DNA from: Bacteroidota bacterium
GTDB taxonomy: Bacteria; Bacteroidota; Bacteroidia; 2-12-FULL-35-15
DNA: 64,000 bases
Assembly: GCA_017303895.1 (NCBI GenBank)
Contig: JAFLBF010000015.1
Span: 17,860-81,859, forward strand
Direction: 5' to 3'
Shown here: piece after piece, positions 1 through 9,671 of the stretch
Layout of the letters: the number at the start of each line of letters is the position of its first letter
How positions within the stretch are numbered: the first letter of the stretch is position 1
Notes under the pieces: model-generated
Databases searched by the model: none
Seen by the model: the letters and a program-made list of their open reading frames with translations, nothing else
Told to the model about the DNA's origin: nothing
Made by a program: the position numbers and the translations under genes

Positions 1-1961
1 TAAGCTCTCTTCCTACTACTGCATTCCAGGCTGTGGGAACAACGGTTTTCGGTCCTACTGCCGTTACAACTACATTGGGGATCAATACCTATAATTTGAC
101 CACTGTTTATGAGTGGGATGGGATCTCTAATCTGATCGTAGAGATGTGTTATAACAATACCAGCTGGACACAAAATGATATTTTAAATAAAACTACCACT
201 ACGTTTGCCTCGGTTGTGAATGATTACGAGGATCCTTCTCCCGGTTGCGGACTTCCTTTGCCGGATGCATTTGTATCTCAGTTTGAACGTCCGAATGTTC
301 GTTTTGGAACTTGTGCTGTAGCTGCGAATCCTGCAAACTATAGTTATGCATGGACACCATCCAGCGGTAATATTGCGAATGCAACTGCACAAAATACAAC
401 TGCTCAACCAATGACGACCACAACGTTTACTGTTACAGTAACCGATATTGCAGGAGGTTGTTCTTCAACAGATAGTGTACAAGTGGATGTGATCAATATT
501 AATGCGTTAACCGTGACACCTGCAGGACCTTTCTGTGTAAATGGTGGAACACAACAGTTAGCTGTAAATGTACCAATGAGCTCAGGCGCTTGGAGTGGTC
601 CGGGTGTAAATGCATCAACGGGTGTTTTTGATCCTGCTACAGCCGGAAACGGAACTCATCAAATTATTTTTGCGGTAAATGGTGCTTGTGGTGTAGGTGC
701 TGATACGATCAGTATTGTGGTAACGCCTCAACCTGACGCAACCATTACTCCTGTTCCTAATCAATGCTCTACCGGTGCAGCCATTACTCTAACTGCTGCT
801 ACAGCAGGTGGTACATGGAGCGGTCCGGGAATCACAAATGCTACAGCCGGAACATTTGATCCTGCAACAGCTGGTGTAGGTACGCATACCATTACATACA
901 ATATCACCACTCCTTGTACAGCACAGGATACGGTATTAATCGTAGTTACGAATCAGTTAAATGCTACCATTACACACGTTGGTCCTTTCTGTACAACTGC
1001 CTCTGCTGTTACTCTTGCGGCTGTGAGTCCGGGTGGAACTTGGAGTGGAACAGGTATTACCAATCCATCAACAGGAGTGTTTGATCCGGCAACTGCTGGT
1101 CCTGGTCAGCATGTGGTTACATATACCATCACTGGCTTGTGTGGTAATGTGGATACAGATACGATCATTGTGATCGCTTCGCCTGTTATTTCATTTACAT
1201 CAGATACAACAGAAGGTTGTGAGCCAACCACCATCAATTTTGTTTCTACAGTGAATCAACCGGGTGGAACTTGTGCTTGGACCTTTGGTACAGGTGCAAC
1301 ATCTTCTACTTGCAATCCATCTTTTGAGTACACAACGGCTGGTTCGTACGATGTAAGCTTTTCTTATACCAACACGATCGGATGCTCTAGTTCAGTAACT
1401 CAAACCGGATACATCACGATTCACTCTCAACCGGAAGCACATTATTCAGCTTCTCCGCAGCCAACAACGATCATTGACCCTACAGTTCATTTTAGTGATC
1501 TTTCAACCGGTGTGATCGATTCATGGTTATGGACTTTCGATAATTTAGGAACTTCTACTATTCAAAATCCAACGTATGTATTCCCTGATACAGGTTATTA
1601 CTTAGTTGAGTTGATCGTTACCAACACCAATGGTTGTGCGGATACAACAGCCGGCTGGATAGGAATTGATCCGGTTCAGGTGTTCTATGCTCCAAATGCA
1701 TTTACTCCAAACGGTAATGGAAAAAATGATGTGTTCCGTGTATATGGATATGGTATCGAACTATCAACATTTGAAATGAGAATATTCAACCGTTGGGGTG
1801 AGCAAGTATTTAAAACCAATGATTATTTCGAAGGCTGGAATGGTGCTTATAACAACATAGGTGATCTGGTTCAGCAGGAAGTATATGTTTGGAGGGTAAC
1901 GTTCAAAGATTTCAAAGGAAATAATAAAGAATATATTGGTCATGTGACCATCGTTAAATAA
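1..1961 (+). CDS. T9SS-exported Ig/PKD repeat surface protein, 5' end outside window
   Basis: The frame is already open at the window's first bases (codons from base 3), so the gene starts upstream and the GTG at 33 is not a real start. The visible protein of about 650 residues opens with a beta-rich segment (YEWDGISNLIVEM). Three tandem copies of a GTWSGPGI..ATAGTFDPATAG-type unit follow (about bases 585-655, 810-880 and 1035-1115). Next come PKD-like stretches with the WTF/WLWTFD signature. The C-terminal block of about 90 residues (FYAPNAFTPNGNGKNDVF ... IFNRWGEQVF) is a gliding-motility-associated C-terminal domain, the type B sorting signal of the type IX secretion system. Known for the family: export across the outer membrane and surface attachment. 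Inference: a large adhesin-like protein; its ligand or enzymatic N-terminus is unknown. Confidence 0.88.
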   Translation, partial: SSLPTTAFQAVGTTVFGPTAVTTTLGINTYNLTTVYEWDGISNLIVEMCYNNTSWTQNDILNKTTTTFASVVNDYEDPSPGCGLPLPDAFVSQFERPNVRFGTCAVAANPANYSYAWTPSSGNIANATAQNTTAQPMTTTTFTVTVTDIAGGCSSTDSVQVDVININALTVTPAGPFCVNGGTQQLAVNVPMSSGAWSGPGVNASTGVFDPATAGNGTHQIIFAVNGACGVGADTISIVVTPQPDATITPVPNQCSTGAAITLTAATAGGTWSGPGITNATAGTFDPATAGVGTHTITYNITTPCTAQDTVLIVVTNQLNATITHVGPFCTTASAVTLAAVSPGGTWSGTGITNPSTGVFDPATAGPGQHVVTYTITGLCGNVDTDTIIVIASPVISFTSDTTEGCEPTTINFVSTVNQPGGTCAWTFGTGATSSTCNPSFEYTTAGSYDVSFSYTNTIGCSSSVTQTGYITIHSQPEAHYSASPQPTTIIDPTVHFSDLSTGVIDSWLWTFDNLGTSTIQNPTYVFPDTGYYLVELIVTNTNGCADTTAGWIGIDPVQVFYAPNAFTPNGNGKNDVFRVYGYGIELSTFEMRIFNRWGEQVFKTNDYFEGWNGAYNNIGDLVQQEVYVWRVTFKDFKGNNKEYIGHVTIVK

Positions 1962-1971
1962 AACTTCATTA

Positions 1972-1998
1972 AACGCCTCCATCCGGAGGCGTTTTTTT
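1972..1998 (+). terminator. Rho-independent terminator
   Basis: A perfect 9-bp stem (AACGCCTCC / GGAGGCGTT) with a 4-base loop is followed by a T run. It lies directly after the stop of the surface protein gene and just before the next start at 2004. Confidence 0.9.
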
Positions 1999-2003
1999 AA
2001 TTT

Positions 2004-4079
2004 ATGAAAAATACGATCTTCTCAAGTTTGTTGTTTCTGTCAACAACAATCTTTGCACAAACATTTAACGGCACAACTGGTAATATTACCGATGATGGTC
2101 AGGTAAATGATTTTAATTTAACGGTTTCCGGACTGAGCCCGTCAGCTATAAATACGAGTCATGGTTTGATAAATGTTTGTTTGGATATTTCACATACGTA
2201 TGACTCCGATTTGAATGTTCATTTGGTAGCTCCTGATGGAACCGAGATCAATTTGTTTTCAGGAATAGGTGGAGGTGATGATGATTTTACGAATACCTGT
2301 TTAAGTCAATCTTCTTCCACACCAATAGGAACGGCAAGTGCGCCATTTACAGGAACTTTCAAACCTCAGGAAACGCTTGGGAATACGAATAATGGACAGA
2401 ATGGAAATGGAGTCTGGAAATTAAGGATCGTTGATACCTATCCTGCAGATGCGGGGGTGTTGAACAGTTGGAGCATAACATTCGGATCCGGTGCTATTGG
2501 ACCATTTGTTTTTACGCAATCCAATTTGCCAATTGTAATCATCAATACCGGAGGGACTCCCATTCCGGACGAGCCCAAGATCAATGGTACGATGGGCATT
2601 ATTTATAACGGACCTGGTATGATGAATCATGTGACGGATCCTGCTAATAACTACAATGGAAATATTGGAATTGAAAAGCGTGGCGCTTACTCTCAATCAC
2701 TTCCTCAAAAACCTTATGCGATTGAAACGCGTGATGCTTCTAATCTTGAATTGGATGTACCATTGTTGGGAATGCCTGCTGAGCACGATTGGTGCCTCAT
2801 CGCAAATTATAACGATAAGGTGTTCATGCGCAATACTCTTGCTTATAAACTATTCGATGAGATGGGGCATTATGCTACTCGCAGTCAATATTGTGAAGTG
2901 GTTGTGAATGGTAGCTACCAGGGAGTTTATATGTTAATGGAAAGTATAAAGCGTGATAATAACAGAGTGGATATTGCTAAGTTGGATACCATGGAGAATA
3001 CCGGTATCGATCTGACAGGTGGTTATATTTTAAAAAATGATTATTGGGATGCGAGCAATAGTTGGTTGTTGAATTATCATCCGATCGATCATCCTACATT
3101 TAATGTTCATCTGGTGTACGATTATCCTAAGCCGGATAATATTACCATACAACAGAAAAATTACATTCAAACTTTTGTAAATGATCTTGAAACAGCATTG
3201 TATAGCACTAACTATACAGATACAGCAAATGGCTACAGAAAATACATGAGTATCACTTCGTTTGTGGATTACCTGATCGTAAATGAGCTGGCAAGAAATA
3301 ATGATGGTTTTAAAAAAAGCTCTTATTTTCATAAGGATAAGGATAAACTTACAGGGATCTCTAAATTGAAAGCGGGCCCTGTTTGGGATTTTGACTGGGC
3401 ATGGAAAAATATTAATGAATGCTCCATCTTTGCAGCAACAGATGGTTCGGGCTGGGCACATCATATTAATGATTGTAATCCGGATGTGAACTCCTCGGGT
3501 TGGTATGTGCGTATGATGCAGGATACTTCTTTTCAAAACACTTTGCGTTGCAGATGGGAATATTTCAGGACGAATATTTTAAGTGAAAATTATTTGTTCA
3601 ATTATATTGATTCTATTGCTTTGTATCTTGATTCGGCACAATACAGACATTTTGATAAATGGGGTAACTTAGGCGTAAGCACCGGAACACCGGAAGTCGA
3701 TGCCGATCCGGCTACATTTGCCGGTCAAATAACAAAGTTCAAGAATTGGATCAGTTTACGTTTGGCATGGTTGGATGCCAATATTCCCGGCAATGCCATC
3801 AATTGTAATATTACTTCCATAAATGAGGTGGAGAGCAATGAACAACTATTTGTTTATCCTAATCCTGTAAAAGATGTGTTGTATTTTTCTAACACTAGTA
3901 ATTCAGTTATAGATCGCATAGATATACTGGATGTTACAGGTAAATTGATCAGCTCTCAGCAACTTGCCAATGGTGAATCAAGTATGGATATTTCATCGCT
4001 TGCCAATGGTTTTTATTTCTGTCAATTCAGATCCGGTAACAAAATACTTCATCAGCAAAAAGTGGTGGTGATGCATTAA
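2004..4079 (+). CDS. Secreted CotH-kinase-family protein with P-domain and T9SS type A sorting signal
   Basis: 691 residues. A signal peptide (MKNTIFSSLLFLSTTIFAQ) is followed by a proprotein-convertase P-domain (about residues 20-165; LDISHTYDSDLNVHLVAPDG, GVWKLRIVD). Residues about 175-600 match the CotH kinase fold: KRGAYSQSLPQKPY, the substrate-side MESIKRD region, and the metal-binding DFDWAWKN motif. A Por-type sorting domain (LFVYPNPVKDVLYF ... GFYFCQF) ends the protein. CotH proteins of spore coats phosphorylate proteins; bacterial secreted members are mostly uncharacterised, so substrate and activity here are inferred only. The gene stands alone between two strong terminators. The start is the ATG directly before the signal peptide. 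Confidence 0.88.
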   Translation: MKNTIFSSLLFLSTTIFAQTFNGTTGNITDDGQVNDFNLTVSGLSPSAINTSHGLINVCLDISHTYDSDLNVHLVAPDGTEINLFSGIGGGDDDFTNTCLSQSSSTPIGTASAPFTGTFKPQETLGNTNNGQNGNGVWKLRIVDTYPADAGVLNSWSITFGSGAIGPFVFTQSNLPIVIINTGGTPIPDEPKINGTMGIIYNGPGMMNHVTDPANNYNGNIGIEKRGAYSQSLPQKPYAIETRDASNLELDVPLLGMPAEHDWCLIANYNDKVFMRNTLAYKLFDEMGHYATRSQYCEVVVNGSYQGVYMLMESIKRDNNRVDIAKLDTMENTGIDLTGGYILKNDYWDASNSWLLNYHPIDHPTFNVHLVYDYPKPDNITIQQKNYIQTFVNDLETALYSTNYTDTANGYRKYMSITSFVDYLIVNELARNNDGFKKSSYFHKDKDKLTGISKLKAGPVWDFDWAWKNINECSIFAATDGSGWAHHINDCNPDVNSSGWYVRMMQDTSFQNTLRCRWEYFRTNILSENYLFNYIDSIALYLDSAQYRHFDKWGNLGVSTGTPEVDADPATFAGQITKFKNWISLRLAWLDANIPGNAINCNITSINEVESNEQLFVYPNPVKDVLYFSNTSNSVIDRIDILDVTGKLISSQQLANGESSMDISSLANGFYFCQFRSGNKILHQQKVVVMH

Positions 4080-4080
4080 T

Positions 4081-4111
4081 AAAAAAGGCGCTCAACATGA
4101 GCGCCTTTTTT
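4081..4111. terminator. Bidirectional terminator between CotH gene and pheT
   Basis: Stem GGCGCTC / GAGCGCC with a 5-base loop, flanked by A6 on one side and T6 on the other, so it can work for the plus-strand CotH gene and the minus-strand pheT. Confidence 0.9.
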
Positions 4112-4130
4112 ATTAATAAGTATTACAAGA

Positions 4131-6578
4131 TTATGATCTGATCTCTGCACCTACTTTTTCCTGATAGGTTTTGATCAGTTTCTCCATGATCTTTTCAATC
4201 TGTTTGTCGGTTAGTGTTGCATTTTCATCCAACAAGGTAAAGCTCAATGCGTAGGATTTTTTTCCTTCCGGAAGTTTATCTCCTTCGTACACATCAAACA
4301 AGTTCACATTTTTCAATAAGCCTTTTTCAGCCTGAAATGCTAACTGTTCCAATTGGTCGAATTTTACCGATCGGTCGATCAACATCGCCAGATCTCTGCG
4401 TACTTCAGGGAACTTAGGCACTTCCGTGTACATCAATGCTTTGTTCTTTTTGATGGCTTCAATAACAAGATCCCAGTTGAAATCAGCGAAGAATACTTCC
4501 TGTTTGATATCCATTGTTTTTAATACCGGTTTTGCAATGCTACCAAATGTTACCAATGTTCTTTTGTTCCAGGTGTAACTTAACCCTTGCACAAACTCTT
4601 CAGTGGTTGTATCGTTTAATTTTGCATCAATTCCTAAACGATCAATGATCGCTTTTACATATCCTTTTAATGTATAGAAATTTACATTCTCTGCTTTTGC
4701 ATTCCAGCTTTCTTCTTTTTTCTTTCCGGTAATGAATAAAGCCAAATGTTTTGTTTCTATGTATTTGTTGCCTTGTTCGCCTTTAACAGCCAAATATGTT
4801 TTGCCAAATTCATATAATTTCAGATCCGCATTCTTCCTGTTCTGGTTGTAGGCAATGCTTTCCAATCCACTGAATAAAAGTGTCTGACGCAATACGTTCA
4901 AGTCGCTGCTCAATGGATTCAACATTTTTACATTCTGCTCGGCATTGATCGATTTTAAGCGGGAAGAGTAATCTTCTTTTGTTAATGATAAACACATCGT
5001 TTCATTGAAGCCATTGTTTGTCAATAGTTCAGAAACAATGTTTTGTATCTTTTCTTTATCCGGTTTTTCAGCAAATGATAAAGAAGAGTTCAAAGCAGTT
5101 GGGATCTCAATATTGTTGTATCCATAGATACGTAACACTTCTTCGATCACATCCTGCTCACGTGTAACATCCACTTTGAATGGAGGTATCGAAAGTAATA
5201 AAGCATCATTGCTTTCGCTTTCGATCTTTATCTCAAGTGATGTTAAAATATTTTTGATCAATTCTTTATCCAGTTTCTTCCCGATAAGGCTGTTGCATTT
5301 TTCGAATGAGAACGGCACTTTGAAATTCTCAACAGGAGCAGGGTAGAGGTCAACGATCTCGGAGCTGATGCTTCCTCCGGCAATTTCTTTGATCAATAAT
5401 GCAGCACGTTTTAAGGCAAATACTGTTATGTTTGGATCAGTACCACGCTCAAAACGGAAAGAAGCATCGGTCTTTAAACCATGACGCTTGGATGATTTAC
5501 GGATAGAGGTTGAATTGAAATACGCACTTTCCAAAAAGATATTTGTTGTACTTTCAGAAACACCCGATTCAATTCCACCAAATACACCTGCTATGCACAT
5601 CCCTCCATTGGTGTCGCAGATCATCAGATCTTCTGATGATAATTCACGCTCCACATCATCCAATGTTTTGAATTTACTTTTTTCAGCAAGTGTTTTTACG
5701 ATCACTTTCTTGCCTTTGATCTTGTCGGCATCAAATGCATGTAGCGGTTGTCCTAATTCATGCAACACATAATTGGTGATGTCAACAATGTTGTTGATCG
5801 GACGCAAACCGATGGCTAATAATTTATTCTTTAACCAGTCAGGTGAATCGGCTACTTTTACGTTGCTAATGGAAACACCTGAATAACGAGGGCATGCAGC
5901 GCTGTTCTCAACAGAAACTTCTAATGTAAGATCCGTATTATCTGTTTTGAATTTGCGAACGTCCGGCAATTGTAATTCTACTTTGTTTTCAGGGTGTAGA
6001 GTGTTCAATACAGCAACTAGGTCGCGTGCAACACCTACATGTGACGCAGCATCGGCTCTGTTCGGTGTTAAGCCGATCTCGAACATAAAATCTTCTTCAA
6101 TATTGAAATATTCTTTTGCAGGTGTTCCTATTTTTGCTTCCGCATTCAACACCATGATGCCTGCATGTGATTGTCCTAATCCGATCTCGTCTTCGGCACA
6201 TAACATTCCTTCGGATACAGCACCACGGATCTTTGATTTTTTTATTTCAAATGGTTCGCCTGTACTTGGATATAATTTAGCACCAATGGTTGCGACTACC
6301 ACTTTTTGTCCTGCAGCCACATTCGGAGCACCGCAAACAATGTTTAGCAACTCTCCTGTGCCAATGTCCACAGTTGTTAAGCTTAGTTTGTCTGCATCAG
6401 GATGTTTTTCTTTGGTCTTTACTTCACCGATCACCATGCCTTGCAAACCGCCTTTTACAGTTTCTACTTTTTCTATGCTTTCTACTTCCAGTCCGCAACC
6501 TGTTAATAGTTTACCCATTTCTTCGGGTGCAAGATCTGTTTGTACGTACTGTTTTAACCAGTTATATGAAATTTTCAT
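4131..6578 (-). CDS. pheT: Phenylalanyl-tRNA synthetase beta subunit
   Basis: 815 residues, the usual bacterial length of about 800. It forms the alpha2beta2 enzyme with PheS (not in this window) to charge tRNA-Phe. Domains in order: an N-terminal segment (MKISYNWLKQYV), an EMAPII-type tRNA-binding domain (about 45-150), B3/B4 editing domain (about 215-400), B5 domain (about 410-490), a catalytic-like core, and a C-terminal ferredoxin-fold anticodon-binding domain (about 720-815, FPEVRRDLAMLID). The gene is monocistronic-looking: its own -7 box lies at 6598-6605 and it ends at a shared terminator. A long plus-strand open frame over its 5' half is a shadow. Confidence 0.97.
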   Translation of the reverse strand: MKISYNWLKQYVQTDLAPEEMGKLLTGCGLEVESIEKVETVKGGLQGMVIGEVKTKEKHPDADKLSLTTVDIGTGELLNIVCGAPNVAAGQKVVVATIGAKLYPSTGEPFEIKKSKIRGAVSEGMLCAEDEIGLGQSHAGIMVLNAEAKIGTPAKEYFNIEEDFMFEIGLTPNRADAASHVGVARDLVAVLNTLHPENKVELQLPDVRKFKTDNTDLTLEVSVENSAACPRYSGVSISNVKVADSPDWLKNKLLAIGLRPINNIVDITNYVLHELGQPLHAFDADKIKGKKVIVKTLAEKSKFKTLDDVERELSSEDLMICDTNGGMCIAGVFGGIESGVSESTTNIFLESAYFNSTSIRKSSKRHGLKTDASFRFERGTDPNITVFALKRAALLIKEIAGGSISSEIVDLYPAPVENFKVPFSFEKCNSLIGKKLDKELIKNILTSLEIKIESESNDALLLSIPPFKVDVTREQDVIEEVLRIYGYNNIEIPTALNSSLSFAEKPDKEKIQNIVSELLTNNGFNETMCLSLTKEDYSSRLKSINAEQNVKMLNPLSSDLNVLRQTLLFSGLESIAYNQNRKNADLKLYEFGKTYLAVKGEQGNKYIETKHLALFITGKKKEESWNAKAENVNFYTLKGYVKAIIDRLGIDAKLNDTTTEEFVQGLSYTWNKRTLVTFGSIAKPVLKTMDIKQEVFFADFNWDLVIEAIKKNKALMYTEVPKFPEVRRDLAMLIDRSVKFDQLEQLAFQAEKGLLKNVNLFDVYEGDKLPEGKKSYALSFTLLDENATLTDKQIEKIMEKLIKTYQEKVGAEIRS

Positions 6579-6597
6579 TGTCTTAAAAATTGAGTAG

Positions 6598-6605
6598 CAA
6601 AAATA
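6598..6605 (-). promoter_or_regulatory. Bacteroidota -7 box for pheT
   Basis: TATTTTTG on the minus strand matches TAnnTTTG exactly, 19 bases upstream of the pheT ATG, in the short gap after tex. Confidence 0.65.
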
Positions 6606-6626
6606 AGAAATAAATCCTGTTGTTGC

Positions 6627-8903
6627 TTATTTAAACTTATCCTTCAAAGCAGCCAGCTGTGAAGCAAAATCGTTGGCAGGTGCTTCTTGTTTTTTGTTTT
6701 TATTATTATTGTTATTACTTGATGGCTTGCTAGCATTGGATGTTGTTGTTCCGGCTGCATTGTCTTTCATGGATAATGCAATGCGTTTACGTTGTGCATC
6801 CACTTCAGTAACTGTTACCATCACTTGTTGTGATACTTTTACGACTGTATTCGGATCGCTTACAAAAGTGTTGGATAATTGTGATACATGCACCAATCCA
6901 TCCTGATGTATACCAATATCCACGAATGCTCCGAAATTGGTCACATTGGTAACGATGCCCGGCAATCGCATACCCACGCGTAGATCCGCGATCTCGTGTA
7001 CACTGTCATCAAACTTAAATACTTCAAATGATTTACGTGGATCGCGTCCCGGTTTGTCCAACTCATTCATAATGTCATTCAAGGTTGGTAAACCAACGGT
7101 TTCGGTGACATATTTTTGCAGACTGATCTTTTTTCTTAATTCTTTATCGCTCATCAATTGTTCGATGGTGCAATTCAGATCGGCAGCCATTTTCTCTACG
7201 ATCGGATAACTTTCCGGATGCACAGCACTTCTGTCCAATGGATGTTTTCCATTCGCCACACGCAAGAATCCTGCTGCCTGCTCAAACGCTTTATCACCCA
7301 TGCGTGGTACTTTTAAAAGGTCTTTACGCGTTTTAAAAGCCCCATTCTCATTTCTGTATTCAACAATGTTTTTTGCCAATTGTGGTCCTAATCCTGAAAC
7401 ATAAGTCAACAATTGTTTGCTGGCAGTGTTGACTTCCACACCCACTTTGTTTACACAACTTTCTACCACTTCATCCAATTTCTTTTTCAATAAATATTGA
7501 TCCACATCGTGTTGATATTGTCCAACACCGATTGATTTTGCATCGATCTTTACCAGCTCCGCCAATGGATCGGCTAATCGTCTGCCAATAGATACAGCAC
7601 CACGAACAGTTATATCTTTATCAGGAAATTCTTCACGTGCCACATCCGATGCTGAATAGATGGATGCACCGCTTTCATTCACCATGAGGATGTTGATGTC
7701 TTTGGGTAATTCAGCAATGCTGCGGATAAAGTTCTCGGTTTCGCGACTGGCAGTTCCGTTTCCGATCGCAATGGCTTCGAGATTGTGTTTTGCACACAAA
7801 GCCATAACCGTTTGTTTGGAATGGAAGATCTTATTCTGCTCATGCGGATAGATCACCGTATCTTCTAATAATTTTCCTTGTTTGTCCAATGCTACTACTT
7901 TACATCCTGTGCGGAATCCGGGGTCGATAGCCAGGATCGCTTTTTGACCTAATGGTGATGCCAGCAACAATTCACGTAAGTTATCAGCAAATACCTGAAT
8001 GGCTTTTTCATCGGCCAACTCTTTGGTAAGCATACGCATCTCACTTTCAATGGAGCTTTGCATCATTCGATCATAGGCATCGTGTGCTGCCAATTTCACT
8101 TGTTCGGAAGCAGCATTGGTAGATGTCACAAACTGCATCTCCAAAATTTTGTATACATCCTCTTCGGGTGGAGCAATATGAATGTTCAGCACTTCTTCGC
8201 CTTCGCCTCTGCGAATGGCTAATAAACGGTGTGATGGACAACTCATCAATGGTTCTTCCCAATCGAAATAATCTTTGAATTTTTCACCGGTCTCTTCTTT
8301 GCCACGGAGTACTTTACTTTTAATGGTAGCAGAACGTTTGAATAATGTACGGATCTTATCGCGCGCTTCCGCATTTTCATTGATCCATTCAGCAATGATA
8401 TCACGTGCACCGGATAGAGCTTCTTCTGTTGATGTCACACTGAGCCCTGTCGAAGTGTCGACAGCAACAAATTTCTCCGCTTCTGCTTCCACATCCATTT
8501 TCCCTTGCTTAAAAATAAGCTCCGCCAAGGGTTCTAATCCTTTTTCACGGGCAATGGTAGCGCGGGTTCTGCGCTTAGGTTTGTAAGGCAAATAAATATC
8601 TTCGAGCGTAGATAATGTTTCGGCAGCATTGATCTGTTGAATCAATTCAGGGGTTAATTTTCCTTGTTCTTCAATGGATTCCATGATGGCCTCTCTGCGT
8701 TTTTCGAGTGCACGCAGGCGCTCGATCTCATCACGCACATTCGCTACCTGCACTTCATCCAGACTGCCGGTCATCTCTTTACGGTAACGGGAAATAAATG
8801 GAATCGTAGCGCCTTCATCCAATAAACCAACGGTGGCACTTACTTGTTTTTCGGCAATGCCCAATTGCAATGCGATCTTTTTATAAAAACCTATATCTGA
8901 CAT
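6627..8903 (-). CDS. tex: Tex-family RNA-binding transcription accessory protein
   Basis: 758 residues, typical for Tex/YhgF. Order: helical N-terminus, a YqgF/RNase H-like domain (about 320-450, beginning AILAIDPGFRTGCK), helix-hairpin-helix segments (about 500-570, VSGLGPQLAKNIVEY), an S1 RNA-binding domain (about 640-720, GMRLPGIVTNVTNFGAFVDIG) and a low-complexity Asn/Lys-rich tail. Family role: nucleic-acid binding linked to transcription and RNA surveillance. Oddity: residues about 146-158 (VDTSTGLSVTS) are encoded by a dispersed-repeat-like sequence inserted in frame (see the repeat at 8433-8464), at a place where Tex proteins are variable in my recollection. The start ATG follows a -7 box at 8921-8928. 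Confidence 0.95.
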   Translation of the reverse strand: MSDIGFYKKIALQLGIAEKQVSATVGLLDEGATIPFISRYRKEMTGSLDEVQVANVRDEIERLRALEKRREAIMESIEEQGKLTPELIQQINAAETLSTLEDIYLPYKPKRRTRATIAREKGLEPLAELIFKQGKMDVEAEAEKFVAVDTSTGLSVTSTEEALSGARDIIAEWINENAEARDKIRTLFKRSATIKSKVLRGKEETGEKFKDYFDWEEPLMSCPSHRLLAIRRGEGEEVLNIHIAPPEEDVYKILEMQFVTSTNAASEQVKLAAHDAYDRMMQSSIESEMRMLTKELADEKAIQVFADNLRELLLASPLGQKAILAIDPGFRTGCKVVALDKQGKLLEDTVIYPHEQNKIFHSKQTVMALCAKHNLEAIAIGNGTASRETENFIRSIAELPKDINILMVNESGASIYSASDVAREEFPDKDITVRGAVSIGRRLADPLAELVKIDAKSIGVGQYQHDVDQYLLKKKLDEVVESCVNKVGVEVNTASKQLLTYVSGLGPQLAKNIVEYRNENGAFKTRKDLLKVPRMGDKAFEQAAGFLRVANGKHPLDRSAVHPESYPIVEKMAADLNCTIEQLMSDKELRKKISLQKYVTETVGLPTLNDIMNELDKPGRDPRKSFEVFKFDDSVHEIADLRVGMRLPGIVTNVTNFGAFVDIGIHQDGLVHVSQLSNTFVSDPNTVVKVSQQVMVTVTEVDAQRKRIALSMKDNAAGTTTSNASKPSSNNNNNKNKKQEAPANDFASQLAALKDKFK
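8433..8464. repeat. REP-like dispersed element inside tex
   Basis: The segment around CACTGAGCCCTGTCGAAGTG has the form of a small intergenic repeat common in many bacterial genomes (the 'CTGAGCCTGTCGAAG' type). It contains the inverted repeat CTGTCGA-agtg-TCGACAG and keeps the tex reading frame open. A degenerate relative is at 20404-20428. The family assignment is from memory of the sequence type. Confidence 0.6.
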
Positions 8904-8920
8904 AAATTCAATTTATATCA

Positions 8921-8928
8921 CAAATATA
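8921..8928 (-). promoter_or_regulatory. Bacteroidota -7 box for tex
   Basis: TATATTTG on the minus strand, 17 bases before the tex ATG; exact TAnnTTTG match. Confidence 0.6.
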
Positions 8929-8989
8929 AGTTTCCTGAATAGGCGGGAATGATAATGTTTTAAACAGTTTTAGCCTTTTTGTTGATAAA

Positions 8990-9598
8990 TTATTCCAGTG
9001 CTTTTAATACATCCAGAATAGATTCGTAGGTGTTGGTTTTCACCTTTTTAAATTCTGTTGGAGCCAGCCATTGCACATCGGTAATGCCTTCTTCTACTTG
9101 TGGAACGAGTGCTGATGTGTCGGCACAGCTCATTTCAAACCAATAGGTGCGTTTAAGTACCTGTTTCTCTTCCATAAAATACGTATGATAGGTAGAAGGT
9201 AATTCTTTGATGATCTGTAATTTACTGATGCCACATTCTTCTTCTACTTCCCGGATGGCAGCTGTTTTAATTTTTTCGCCTTTTTCGATCTTCCCTTTCG
9301 GAAGATCCCATTTTCCGTTACGGAAGATAAACAGCCATTTTCCTTCATTATTTTGTACCAATCCACCCGCAGCCTCAATAATTTTGAACATAGAGCTGAA
9401 AAATGTTAATAAATCCTCCAATTTATCGTTCAAAAAATAGGCTTCATCTATATCCTGTTGACGAAATAATGCCTCGTATTTTTTTCTCATTTCGGCTTCG
9501 GAGGCAATAGGCTCCAAAGTGCTCTTAGAACCTGGTTTGTAGAGGTTCTTATTGTCAATCAGATAGATGGTTTTATTGAGGGAAAATACCTTTATCAT
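8990..9598 (-). CDS. Nudix hydrolase with N-terminal extension
   Basis: 202 residues. A complete Nudix box sits at residues 102-124: G-x5-E-x7-REVEEECGI, with the Mg-binding REVEE glutamates intact. It is preceded by the DLPKGKIEKGE turn typical of pyrophosphohydrolases of the MutT/Nudix class. The first 75 residues are a separate extension of unknown function. Substrate cannot be read from the sequence; Nudix enzymes cleave nucleoside diphosphates linked to a moiety X. It is divergent from pyrE, with about 70 bases between the two starts. Confidence 0.9.
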   Translation of the reverse strand: MIKVFSLNKTIYLIDNKNLYKPGSKSTLEPIASEAEMRKKYEALFRQQDIDEAYFLNDKLEDLLTFFSSMFKIIEAAGGLVQNNEGKWLFIFRNGKWDLPKGKIEKGEKIKTAAIREVEEECGISKLQIIKELPSTYHTYFMEEKQVLKRTYWFEMSCADTSALVPQVEEGITDVQWLAPTEFKKVKTNTYESILDVLKALE

Positions 9599-9645
9599 TC
9601 GTCTAAATTGTTAATTAATATATATTGCCATTAAATCTACTTTAA

Positions 9646-9653
9646 TATCTTTG
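9646..9653 (+). promoter_or_regulatory. Bacteroidota promoter of pyrE
   Basis: TATCTTTG matches TAnnTTTG exactly, with a TTG at 9625-9627 as -33 part (18-base spacer). The element ends 18 bases before the ATG at 9672. It overlaps an in-frame TTG at 9651, which shows that this upstream TTG cannot be the start. Confidence 0.75.
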
Positions 9654-9671
9654 CACACGCAAAAAATAAAC

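Noticed and set aside
3030..3536. Minus-strand open frame of 168 codons inside the CotH gene
   Set aside because: Low-complexity Ile/Cys-rich translation, lies fully within a well-supported gene.
5947..6597. Long plus-strand open frame of 216 codons opposite pheT
   Set aside because: pheT on the other strand has full domain structure; the opposite frame has no family features and is a codon-bias shadow.
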